NCBI RefSeq assembly: GCF_018881655.1
Contig: NZ_JACVPX010000004.1
Span: 1-64,000, forward strand
From: Polynucleobacter sp. Tro8-14-1
GTDB taxonomy: Bacteria > Pseudomonadota > Gammaproteobacteria > Burkholderiales > Burkholderiaceae
DNA length: 64,000 bases
Direction of reading: 5' to 3'
The notes beneath the pieces are model-generated. The model saw only the letters and a program-made list of their open reading frames with translations, did no database searches and was not told the origin of the DNA. Numbering within the stretch: the first letter of the stretch is position 1; every line of letters starts with the position of its first letter. Both the position numbers and the translations under genes were made by a program. Below, in pieces: positions 7,278-14,466 of the stretch.

Positions 7278-7478
7278 CCATTAGCTCTTTTGATTTAAGC
7301 CGCTCTACGGAGTGCTGTGTTGTTTCTGATGGCCCGCTTTGGGTCGAACTCTGCCGACTAGACTTAGTTAGGGCTTTAGTCTGCTTCACATCCGAAAGCA
7401 GTCGGATGCATTTCTTTTACCTACAACAATAGCGTGCGCCTTTGCAGAAAAAGGCCAGCTCATATTACTCATTTAAAT

Positions 7479-7506
7479 GTAATAAAGCAGAGAGATGCTT
7501 TATTAC
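7479..7506. repeat. 11-bp perfect inverted repeat in the cassette arm
   Basis: GTAATAAAGCA (7479-7489) and TGCTTTATTAC (7496-7506) flank the 6-base loop GAGAGA. There is no T-run, so it is more likely a protein site or cruciform than a terminator. The same structure is at 12665-12692. Confidence 0.7.
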
Positions 7507-7640
7507 TGGGTCTGAGTGGAAGAAGGACCAAGCAAGGAGTGCATGCCTTATTAAAAACTGCTCCAGATCGAATGTGACAGACACACGTTGAAGATCAAGT
7601 AAGGCAGAAGAATTTACAAATTTTTATATTGATCAAACTT

Positions 7641-7670
7641 GGCCGAGACTGACCAAGGTTGACCGAGATG
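7641..7670. repeat. Three 10-bp tandem repeats in the cassette arm
   Basis: GGCCGAGACT, GACCAAGGTT and GACCGAGATG follow each other without gap, one DNA helical turn each. Such phased repeats usually bind a small DNA-bending or excision protein on one face. A second set is at 12827-12856. Confidence 0.6.
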
Positions 7671-7718
7671 GAGAGATATATTCACCATTTGGTGAGTAAA
7701 TTACGCGATAAAAGTAAA

Positions 7719-7748
7719 AAGGCTCTCAGGAATGAACCTGGGAGCCTT
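7719..7748 (-). terminator. Rho-independent terminator beside tRNA-Lys fragment copy 3
   Basis: Arms 7719-7730 and 7737-7748 form a 12-bp stem with one mismatch and loop AATGAA; five T follow on the minus strand. It is identical to the terminator of the intact tRNA-Lys at 12905-12934. Confidence 0.82.
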
Positions 7749-7757
7749 ATAGATGCT

Positions 7758-7806
7758 TGGTGGGTCGGGCGAGATTCGAACTCGCGACCAACGGATTAAA
7801 AGTCCG
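7758..7806 (-). repeat. tRNA-Lys 3'-end fragment, copy 3 (attachment site)
   Basis: These 49 bases are identical to the 3' end of the intact tRNA-Lys, again followed by TCTTAG. It separates cassette C from cassette D and is the left boundary of the 5186-bp repeat unit. Confidence 0.92.
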
Positions 7807-7857
7807 TCTTAGACAATTTGCCAAGCTATTGATTTAATTGAGAAATGTATTTATTAA

Positions 7858-7931
7858 TGGTGAATATACGCAATCTTGGGCCCGTAGCAATATCAAGGAC
7901 TTAGCTCTCTTATATTTATGTTTATTCACCA
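7858..7931. repeat. Attachment-arm block of cassette D
   Basis: TGGTGAATA (7858-7866), CAATATCAAGGACTTAGC (7888-7905) and TATTCACCA (7923-7931) lie in exactly the arrangement seen at 5985-6058, and again 52 bases from the tRNA fragment. The bases between are only partly similar, so the shared motifs and spacing are conserved rather than merely recently duplicated. Confidence 0.78.
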
Positions 7932-7998
7932 CTAAATTTCTAATTTCTTAATGGAGAATCCAAAGCCCTCAGTTTTGTCACCATGTCATAGATGGCTT

Positions 7999-8976
7999 TT
8001 AATCAGAAAGATTCGGTAGGGCTAATTTAAGGGTTTCTTGGAATCGTGTGAAGGCATCTTCGAAGGACGGGACGTTCTTGTCATACACCATCACTCTGAT
8101 AAATTCATCATAGGTATTTTTAGTTTTTTGGTCAGACTTTGCGTGCTGCATTGCTTTCTGAATTTCACCAAGCGGATCGGTCACAAATGTGTTGTGCTGG
8201 TTCGCGAAATCCTCCGCATCTTTTTTAATTACTTGATTAACTAGGGTGGATAGCTTATTTAAATTCTTTGACAGGATGGATGGGTTCTTTTCGGTAATTT
8301 GGTAAACATCATAGAGGTGACGCACTAAAGCGGTATCAATTTTTTCATCAGTTTTTGCCATAGATAGGGCTAGGCGTCTTGGGAAGGTGATGAGCTTTTC
8401 CGCTAACGCCTCGCTTAAATCAACGCAAGGCATTGTAAAGTTCGGGCCAGTATTCGTCCCCGCCAATGAATCAAATAGCAGGCCTATTGCTTTATTTTGT
8501 TTTGGTGCGCGTAATGGGCTGTAACTAACTTCGAGTTTTAGGTTGGCACGCATGCCGGGACTTACTTGAAAGTGGGTTGAATACTCCACATCAAATTCAA
8601 TAAAGTTGTTTCTATCCTTGGCATTTTGTGTAATGAATTCAGATTTGAAACCAGCATTGTTTAATGCCAACTCAATATCGACCTTGAGCTTGCTCATGCT
8701 TGATTTAACTTTGCTATTTGTCAGCGCTCCTGAAGATTTTGGGGACGCTTTAATATCCACGTCTTCAGAGACTCGCTCCAATAAGTCATAGGCTTTGGAG
8801 AGGCATGTGCCTCCACAAAAAATCAAATCAAAATCTGGGTTATTAATGTTGACAATCTGAGCCAAGGCATCGGTCACCATAAAATCTTTTTCAAGGGCGA
8901 ATTCAGAAATACCAAGCTCGAGCTCAGTTATTAAATCTAAAACTTGTAGTCTTTGGGTGTCGTTAATTTTTTTCAT
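7999..8976 (-). CDS. AbiEii-family nucleotidyltransferase toxin
   Basis: The 325-residue protein has the nucleotidyltransferase core FCGGTCLSKAY (GGT at residues 55-57), the acidic pair D72/D74 in SEDVDIK and a later conserved KLITFPRRLAL block (about 212-222). This long form is the classic type IV toxin of the AbiE phage-resistance system, which acts by nucleotide transfer to an RNA target and causes abortive growth arrest. It overlaps the upstream antitoxin gene by 14 bases. The first AbiEii-like gene at 2796 is much shorter and from another branch. Confidence 0.85.
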   Translation of the reverse strand: MKKINDTQRLQVLDLITELELGISEFALEKDFMVTDALAQIVNINNPDFDLIFCGGTCLSKAYDLLERVSEDVDIKASPKSSGALTNSKVKSSMSKLKVDIELALNNAGFKSEFITQNAKDRNNFIEFDVEYSTHFQVSPGMRANLKLEVSYSPLRAPKQNKAIGLLFDSLAGTNTGPNFTMPCVDLSEALAEKLITFPRRLALSMAKTDEKIDTALVRHLYDVYQITEKNPSILSKNLNKLSTLVNQVIKKDAEDFANQHNTFVTDPLGEIQKAMQHAKSDQKTKNTYDEFIRVMVYDKNVPSFEDAFTRFQETLKLALPNLSD

Positions 8977-9373
8977 AGATTAGACTACGGTTGCCTACAG
9001 AGAGCTTACGACACACTCTAGCATTGCCAATATTGACAATGGGAAGCATGGGTACTTGAGTGCTGTCACCTTGAATGAGTGCACGCATATCTTTGCCTAT
9101 ATCAGCTTTAACACCTAGTTTTTTCATAGCCTCAAGGCCGATGTTGACTAGGCTTTCATCTGGGACTGGTTTACCGGATATGGAGGAGGGTCGCGCTTTT
9201 ACATAAGTGCCGTAACCAAGGCGCATTAACTTACCCTCATCTGAGAGCTCTTTCACTACACGGCATACCTGGCGGTAGGTGCCAAATCGATTGAAGTCAT
9301 CGCGCAAGAAGACCTTGCCTTTGCAATTACGTAGGCTAGCCAAAATACGGTCTTTGGTTGTTGCTTTAGCCAT
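8963..9373 (-). CDS. AbiEi-like antitoxin (DUF6088 type)
   Basis: The 136-residue protein begins with a winged-helix segment (about 8-60: ILASLRNCKGKVFLRDDFNRFG...VVKELSDEGKLMRLGYGTYVK), the standard fold of AbiEi repressor-antitoxins. It ends in a short C-terminal domain. It should repress its own promoter and counter the downstream nucleotidyltransferase; in AbiE systems this is without direct protein binding (type IV). The start at 9373 is followed by the expected MAKATTKDRIL helix. Confidence 0.82.
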   Translation of the reverse strand: MAKATTKDRILASLRNCKGKVFLRDDFNRFGTYRQVCRVVKELSDEGKLMRLGYGTYVKARPSSISGKPVPDESLVNIGLEAMKKLGVKADIGKDMRALIQGDSTQVPMLPIVNIGNARVCRKLSVGNRSLIYEKN

Positions 9374-9407
9374 CTTGGCCTCCCTTCCTGATCTAACTTA
9401 GATTATA

Positions 9408-9441
9408 TACAAAAATAAAACTCTAATGTCCTATTTTTGTA
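9408..9441. promoter_or_regulatory. Inverted repeat upstream of the AbiEi/AbiEii operon
   Basis: TACAAAAATA (9408-9417) and TATTTTTGTA (9432-9441) are exact inverted copies, 14 bases apart, 35 bases before the antitoxin start. AbiEi repressors bind paired inverted repeats at their promoter, so this is the likely operator. Confidence 0.7.
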
Positions 9442-9501
9442 TTTAAAATAACGGAAAAAAGCTATATAGGATAAGGGATTAATCCTATTAAAAGGAGAGA
9501 A

Positions 9502-9614
9502 AATACTAATAGGTATGCTTAGTATTTAATCAAAGGGAGGCGGTCTTTGCTTTAGCCGGAGAAAATAAGTTGCTTTTGCAGGACTGAACCTACTTGAAAG
9601 ACCGCTTATAGCGG
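9502..9614 (+). promoter_or_regulatory. Structured leader with mutually exclusive hairpins before the decarboxylase gene
   Basis: The 368-base gap 9374-9741 contains several pairings: AATACTAA (9502-9509) with TTAGTATT (9519-9526), GCGGTCTTT (9540-9548) with AAAGACCGC (9597-9605), and CCGCT (9602-9606) with AGCGG (9610-9614). The last two share 9602-9605 and cannot form together. This could be a regulatory RNA leader; no known riboswitch class is recognised. The rest of the gap shows no gene. Confidence 0.45.
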
Positions 9615-9741
9615 CATTCTAGACATTGGGGATGAGTTATTTTGAGGCGCTCGAGGGACAGAGAACGGCCAATAAGAGACTTTCTGGGTTAATTGCTTAC
9701 CCCTTAAAATATTGCAACATTCTTAAATTTATTGGAAAACC

Positions 9742-11424
9742 ATGGCATCCACCACATTTACAGTCGCTGAATATGTCGTTAATCGTTTGGCGGATTTGGG
9801 TATCGATCGAGTTTTTGGTGTGCCAGGCGATTATTCATTTCCATTTGATGATGCAATTGAATCCTGTGATCGACTTCAGTGGATTGTGTGCGCCAATGAA
9901 TTAAATGCTGCCTATGCTGCCGATGGTTATGCTCGGATTAACGGCGTATCTATTTTGTCTACAACCTATGGGGTGGGCGAGCTCAGCGCTCTTAATGGAG
10001 TAATGGGGGCTAAAGCTCAGCGCCTTCCAGTCTTTCATATTGTTGGAGCGCCTAGTACGCAAATTCAAAGACAGGGACTTATTACCCATCACACCTTGGG
10101 TGATGGTGTCTTCAATAACTTTAAGGCGGCATCGGAATCGGCCTGTTGTGTATCGGCTAATTTAACGCCAGATAACGTTATTGATGAGATGGAGCGAGTG
10201 ATTCGCGAGGCTTTGCGATTAAGTGCGCCAGCGTATATATCAGTGCCCATGGACTTGGGCAGAATGCCGATCATTGGTAATCCCGTAAAAGGTGCACCTC
10301 TAAGTCAAATTACAAGGACTCAAAGCGATCCAGCTTCATTGGAGGCGGCGCTTAATTTTGTCGTTGAGAAAATGCAGGCAAGTAAAAACACCGTAGCCTT
10401 GCCAACCCAGTTCGTTGCAAATTATGGTTTATCAAGCCTTCTACTTAGCTTCTTAGAGAAGTCCAATATCCCTTTTGCAACTACACCAATGGATAAGGGT
10501 GTTATTTCAGAGCCCCATCCTAGCTACTTGGGGATCTATAGTGGAATGGGCTCAAGTCCAGCCAATTTAAAAGGGATTATTGAGGGTGCAGATCTTGTAT
10601 TGGATATTGGTGGCGTAGTTTTTGAGGATTTCAACACTACATTTTGGACTGACAATATTGCTGCTTCAAAGATGATCACCTTTGGCGATCAATTTGTTCG
10701 AATGGGCAATACTATTTTTACTGGTGTTATGTTGGGTGACATACTTGATGGCTTAGTCAAGAAAGTTGGTTCTAGCTCTGCATTTGGCAAGAGCTCACAG
10801 TCGCTTATGCCTTTAGTGGGAGCTCCCACAGATCTAACCTCATCGGATAATTTTTATCCGCGCCTACAAAAAATGCTGAAGTCAGGCGATGTTTTAGTTG
10901 TTGAAACGGGTACATGCGTTATGCATGCCACCCCGATGCTATTGCCTGAAGACGTTGGCTTCCAAACTCAGACTTTATGGGGCTCGATTGGTTGGGCAAC
11001 ACCAGCTGCAGAAGGTATTTGCATGGCCAATAAAAGGGGTAGAACCATTCTAGTAACGGGGGATGGGTCTCATCAGTTAACAGCCAATGAAATAGGAGTG
11101 ATGGGGCGCTACGGCATTAAACCTATCATTTTTGTGCTCAATAACAATATTTTTGGCGTTGAGAATGTGCTCAGTGAAGTGGGGCCTTCATACGATGAGC
11201 TAGCTAAGTGGAATTACTCCCAAATTCCGGGTGCAATGGGATGCGATGATTGGTTTAGCGCAAGAGTTGCCACGGTGGCTGAGTTGGATGCGGCGATTGA
11301 GAAGGCCAATACTTTTAATGGGGCATCTTATATAGAGGTAATGATTCCAGAATCCGAAAGTCAGCCAATACCATTAAAAGTCCAAAATCAGATCTATAAA
11401 ACCAATATTCCAGGAAAGACATAA
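9742..11424 (+). CDS. Indolepyruvate/phenylpyruvate decarboxylase-like TPP enzyme
   Basis: The 560-residue protein has the three domains of 2-keto-acid decarboxylases. The N-terminal part has FGVPGDY (25-31), the cofactor-activating glutamate E53 in ANELNAAYAADGYAR and the HH pair at 116-117 in HHTLGDG. The C-terminal thiamine-diphosphate motif runs from GDGSHQ to NNNIFGVE (about 430-465), with the final catalytic glutamate present. These match the IpdC/Pdc branch better than acetolactate synthase. The expected reaction is decarboxylation of indole-3-pyruvate, phenylpyruvate or pyruvate to the aldehyde. The ATG at 9742 lacks a strong ribosome site. A Tat-exported patatin gene follows after 2 bases. 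Confidence 0.8.
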   Translation: MASTTFTVAEYVVNRLADLGIDRVFGVPGDYSFPFDDAIESCDRLQWIVCANELNAAYAADGYARINGVSILSTTYGVGELSALNGVMGAKAQRLPVFHIVGAPSTQIQRQGLITHHTLGDGVFNNFKAASESACCVSANLTPDNVIDEMERVIREALRLSAPAYISVPMDLGRMPIIGNPVKGAPLSQITRTQSDPASLEAALNFVVEKMQASKNTVALPTQFVANYGLSSLLLSFLEKSNIPFATTPMDKGVISEPHPSYLGIYSGMGSSPANLKGIIEGADLVLDIGGVVFEDFNTTFWTDNIAASKMITFGDQFVRMGNTIFTGVMLGDILDGLVKKVGSSSAFGKSSQSLMPLVGAPTDLTSSDNFYPRLQKMLKSGDVLVVETGTCVMHATPMLLPEDVGFQTQTLWGSIGWATPAAEGICMANKRGRTILVTGDGSHQLTANEIGVMGRYGIKPIIFVLNNNIFGVENVLSEVGPSYDELAKWNYSQIPGAMGCDDWFSARVATVAELDAAIEKANTFNGASYIEVMIPESESQPIPLKVQNQIYKTNIPGKT

Positions 11425-11426
11425 GC

Positions 11427-12527
11427 ATGTCTAAATCATCACGCCGTACCTTCTTAAAAACTTCTGCTGTCGGTGTAGCCAGTATCGCTAGTACACAGGC
11501 TTTTGCTCAAAATCAAAATCTTTCTCAGAAAACAATTGCTGAGGTTAAAAAAATAGAAGCAAAGGAAATTGCGGCAACTACCGCCAATTGGGATGATGGA
11601 TTAGCTCACCCCATTCCCTATAAAAACCCACCAGGCAAGGGTAAGGACAGGGCTATTGTTTTAGGTGGTGGCTCTGAATATATGAGCTCATTTTTGGTTG
11701 GTTACTTTCATGCAATGCTAAGCAACGGGATTGACTTGCGTTTGGCAGATATTGTGGTTGGTACTTCTGCGGGTGCGGTCTTGGGCAGCGCCTTATTAGG
11801 TAGTCGCTTAGATTTATTTTCTGCCGAATTTAATCTTTTAGCTGACTATCCTAAGATCATGGCCAAGCTAGTACCAACCAAAAAGTTCTTACCTAGCCAG
11901 GAACGAGTGATGAAGATGGGTATCGATGCTAAAGATGGAAGCCCAGTAACAATTCAGGCTATTGGGCATGCGGCGATGGCGGCAAAATCCATTCCTTCTG
12001 AGAAATTTCAAACCAATATCAAAGTGTTTTTGGGCGATATGAAAAATATTCCTCCAAAAATGTATATCACTACGATTGATTGCTATACCGCAGAGCGCTT
12101 AGTAATTGCACCGGATTCTGGAGTCTCCGTGATTACTGCTTGTGCGGCTAGTGCATCTGCTCCAGGTGTAACGGGGCCAACTTGGGTAAAGGATCGTATC
12201 TGCATGGATGGCAGTATTGGCTCGACAGAAACCCATTGCGATATTGTGGCTGGCTCCAAGAGGGCGTTAGTCGTTGCTTTGGCGGACACCATTGAGCAAG
12301 AAAAAGAGGGGCTTCGTTTAAATCAATTGCCCAATACGATTTTGCAAGAAGTAAAAGATTTAGAGGCTGGCGGAACAAAAACTAAACTGGTGGTTGTCGG
12401 AATGTTGCCTGGCAGAAAAACCATGAGTGTTGTGGACCCTCAAATTATGGAACCTGCTATTAAGTTTGGATATGAGCGAGGCATGCAAGACCTACCAGAG
12501 ATGAAACGTTTTTGGATGGCTGCTTAG
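11427..12527 (+). CDS. Tat-exported patatin-like phospholipase/esterase
   Basis: The 366-residue protein starts with a twin-arginine signal (SRRTFLK at 5-11, hydrophobic stretch, AFAQ cleavage near 27). The patatin domain has the oxyanion loop GGGSEY (80-85), the nucleophile S114 in GTSAG and the catalytic aspartate D261 in MDGSIG. It should hydrolyse ester bonds of lipids or related substrates in the periplasm. The gene is coupled to the decarboxylase. Its TAG stop uses the first base of the 466-bp repeat, so coding sequence runs right up to the cassette arm. Confidence 0.8.
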   Translation: MSKSSRRTFLKTSAVGVASIASTQAFAQNQNLSQKTIAEVKKIEAKEIAATTANWDDGLAHPIPYKNPPGKGKDRAIVLGGGSEYMSSFLVGYFHAMLSNGIDLRLADIVVGTSAGAVLGSALLGSRLDLFSAEFNLLADYPKIMAKLVPTKKFLPSQERVMKMGIDAKDGSPVTIQAIGHAAMAAKSIPSEKFQTNIKVFLGDMKNIPPKMYITTIDCYTAERLVIAPDSGVSVITACAASASAPGVTGPTWVKDRICMDGSIGSTETHCDIVAGSKRALVVALADTIEQEKEGLRLNQLPNTILQEVKDLEAGGTKTKLVVVGMLPGRKTMSVVDPQIMEPAIKFGYERGMQDLPEMKRFWMAA

Positions 12528-12992
12528 GGTCGAACTCTGCCGACTAGACTTAGTTAGGGCTTTAGTCTGCTTCACATCCGAAAGCAGTCGGATGCATTTC
12601 TTTTACCTACAACAATAGCGTGCGCCTTTGCAGAAAAAGGCCAGCTCATATTACTCATTTAAATGTAATAAAGCAGAGAGATGCTTTATTACTGGGTCTG
12701 AGTGGAAGAAGGACCAAGCAAGGAGTGCATGCCTTATTAAAAACTGCTCCAGATCGAATGTGACAGACACACGTTGAAGATCAAGTAAGGCAGAAGAATT
12801 TACAAATTTTTATATTGATCAAACTTGGCCGAGACTGACCAAGGTTGACCGAGATGGAGAGATATATTCACCATTTGGTGAGTAAATTACGCGATAAAAG
12901 TAAAAAGGCTCTCAGGAATGAACCTGGGAGCCTTATAGATGCTTGGTGGGTCGGGCGAGATTCGAACTCGCGACCAACGGATTAAAAGTCCG
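12527..12992. repeat. 466-bp direct repeat, right copy
   Basis: This is the second copy of 7341-7806. It holds the same inverted repeat (12665-12692), 10-bp repeats (12827-12856), inverted TATTCACCA/TGGTGAGTA (12865-12884) and terminator. It ends inside the tRNA-Lys gene at the anticodon stem, beyond which the intact tRNA sequence continues. Confidence 0.92.
12905..12934 (-). terminator. Rho-independent terminator of tRNA-Lys
   Basis: A 12-bp stem with one mismatch and loop AATGAA lies 9 bases beyond the tRNA 3' end on the minus strand and is followed by five T. It sits in the cassette arm, so the element supplied the terminator for the tRNA it restored. Confidence 0.85.
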
Positions 12993-13019
12993 CTGCTCTA
13001 CCGACTGAGCTACCGACCC
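12944..13019 (-). tRNA. tRNA-Lys (anticodon TTT), intact, CCA encoded
   Basis: The minus strand folds into a full cloverleaf of 76 bases: acceptor GGGTCGG pairing with CCGACCC, discriminator A, encoded CCA, D arm GCTC...GAGC, anticodon loop CTTTTAA (anticodon TTT) and T arm GCGAG-TTCGAAT-CTCGC. It is the target of the tandem integrations to its left. The part from 12944 to 12992 was supplied by the last integrated element. Confidence 0.96.
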
Positions 13020-13032
13020 AGTTAAGCCATAA

Positions 13033-13038
13033 ATTATA
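13033..13038 (-). promoter_or_regulatory. -10 box of tRNA-Lys (extended type)
   Basis: On the minus strand TTGCTATAAT places a perfect TATAAT with an extended TG 14 bases before the tRNA 5' end. No clear -35 is seen. It lies on the chromosomal side, so only the intact tRNA copy is transcribed from it. Confidence 0.7.
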
Positions 13039-13105
13039 GCAAGAAGTTTGTAGGTCTTCCCTGGGTTTGCGGGGTCTGCCCCTCAGCCCTTGTACTTACA
13101 AGTTC

Positions 13106-14452
13106 CTAGGAGTTGATCCGTCTGGCCACTGGTGGATTTTTGGAAAAATAGTCCTTAATTCCCTTCAAAATGGCCTCTGCAATTCGGTCTTGGTAGCCAT
13201 CATCGTTCAGGCGCGCTTCTTCCTGCGGATTGCTAATAAAAGCCGTCTCAACCAGGATTGAGGGAATATCTGGAGCCTTCAATACCGCAAAACTGGCTTG
13301 CTCCACCTTCCCCTTATGTAGGGGTGCAAATCCTCCAATTTGCTTCAGAATCGAGTTGCCCACTTGTAGTGAGTCTTTGATCTGGGCCGTAGTCGACATA
13401 TCCAGGAGTAGGTTAGCAACTTGACGATCTTGTGTTTTGATATTGATGCCGCCAATAAGGTCAGAAGCATTTTCTTTGTTCGCCATCCATCTGGCAGCAG
13501 TACTACTAGCTCCCATTTGGGATAGTGCAAATACGGATGCTCCCTTGGCGTTTCTTTCAATAAAGGCATCCGCATGGATTGATACAAATAAATCGGCTTC
13601 AACACGTCGTGCTTTTTGAACTCGGACATGCAGCGGCACAAAGTAATCGCCATCCCTTGTTAAGAAAGGGCGCATATAGGCTTCGCCTTCAATCTTGTCT
13701 TTGAGTCTCTTGGCGATCGCAAGTACAACATTCTTTTCTCGTGAGCCGGCTGCACCGATGGCGCCAGGATCTTCACCACCGTGACCAGGATCAATTGCAA
13801 TCGTGATCAAACGTTTGTACTTAGCAGGCGCTGGTAATTCCTTGGGGTCTGGAATGGCTTGTGCAACGGGGGCGGCTGGAGTTTTGGCGAGCTCTTTCTC
13901 TTTCTTGGTAGCGAACTGCGCAATCAGATCCACTTCTTCATTGGATTTTTCCAGGGCGCTTTCTTTCTTGGCGCTACTTCTCACTAAAGCCATTAATGGG
14001 TCTGGTGGCGTAGTGGGGTAGAGATCAAACACCATGCGGTAGTTGTACTCACCAATGGGATCAAGCGTAAAGAGCTGTGGCTTGATGGGTTCTTTTAAGT
14101 CAAATACCAAACGCACAACTCCAGGCTGAAACTGACCAACCCGAACTTGCGAGATATACGGATCATTTGGCTTTACTTTGGCTACCAGATCTTTCAGAGT
14201 GGGATTGAGCTCCAATCCTTGCACGTCAACCACCAAGCGATCTGGATTTGTCAGAATCTGCTGAGTAATAGGCAATGGTGTATCGGACTCCAAGGTAACG
14301 CGGGTGTAGTCTTCGGAAGGCCAGACACGCACACCTAAGATCTTGGCACCCCAAGCAATGTCTATCTCGGTAAGCAGAAGGGCAAAGCTCAAGAGCTTTG
14401 CGGAAGTCTTAAGGTGCTGCCTTCTAGAGAGATTGATTTTTTTGGTACTCAT
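13106..14452 (-). CDS. amiC: N-acetylmuramoyl-L-alanine amidase AmiC, Tat-exported
   Basis: The 448-residue protein starts with a twin-arginine signal (LSRRQHLK, then a hydrophobic stretch to about 35). An AMIN domain follows (about 38-145), which targets the septum, then a linker. The C-terminal Amidase_3 zinc domain (about 212-440) has IAIDPGHGGEDPG, a metal-binding glutamate region and SILVETAFISN. It cleaves septal peptidoglycan for daughter-cell separation. It is co-oriented with tsaE, 14 bases upstream, a common pairing in this group. Confidence 0.93.
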   Translation of the reverse strand: MSTKKINLSRRQHLKTSAKLLSFALLLTEIDIAWGAKILGVRVWPSEDYTRVTLESDTPLPITQQILTNPDRLVVDVQGLELNPTLKDLVAKVKPNDPYISQVRVGQFQPGVVRLVFDLKEPIKPQLFTLDPIGEYNYRMVFDLYPTTPPDPLMALVRSSAKKESALEKSNEEVDLIAQFATKKEKELAKTPAAPVAQAIPDPKELPAPAKYKRLITIAIDPGHGGEDPGAIGAAGSREKNVVLAIAKRLKDKIEGEAYMRPFLTRDGDYFVPLHVRVQKARRVEADLFVSIHADAFIERNAKGASVFALSQMGASSTAARWMANKENASDLIGGINIKTQDRQVANLLLDMSTTAQIKDSLQVGNSILKQIGGFAPLHKGKVEQASFAVLKAPDIPSILVETAFISNPQEEARLNDDGYQDRIAEAILKGIKDYFSKNPPVARRINS

Positions 14453-14466
14453 TTATTATTTGCGCA

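Larger units (their letters stand above)
7341..7806. repeat. 466-bp direct repeat, left copy, ending in tRNA-Lys fragment
   Basis: This block is repeated at 12527-12992 with a constant offset of 5186 bases; I found no difference on reading both. It holds no gene. It contains an 11-bp inverted repeat (7479-7506), three 10-bp repeats (7641-7670), TATTCACCA/TGGTGAGTA in inverted order (7679-7698), the tRNA terminator and the 49-base tRNA end. It is best read as the right arm of an integrated element. The gene-free stretch 7278-7340 before it shows nothing else. Confidence 0.92.

Noticed and set aside
7341-7757. Possible small gene or CRISPR in the repeated block
   Set aside because: No open frame with a plausible start, and the repeats are too short and few for a CRISPR array; it reads as an attachment arm.
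9626-9904. Plus-strand frame overlapping the decarboxylase start
   Set aside because: It overlaps the real gene in another frame and has no recognisable protein features.
13045-13105. Terminator between amiC and tRNA-Lys
   Set aside because: Only a 4-bp GGGG/CCCC stem and a short CTTGTA/TACAAG palindrome are seen, without T-runs; too weak to call.
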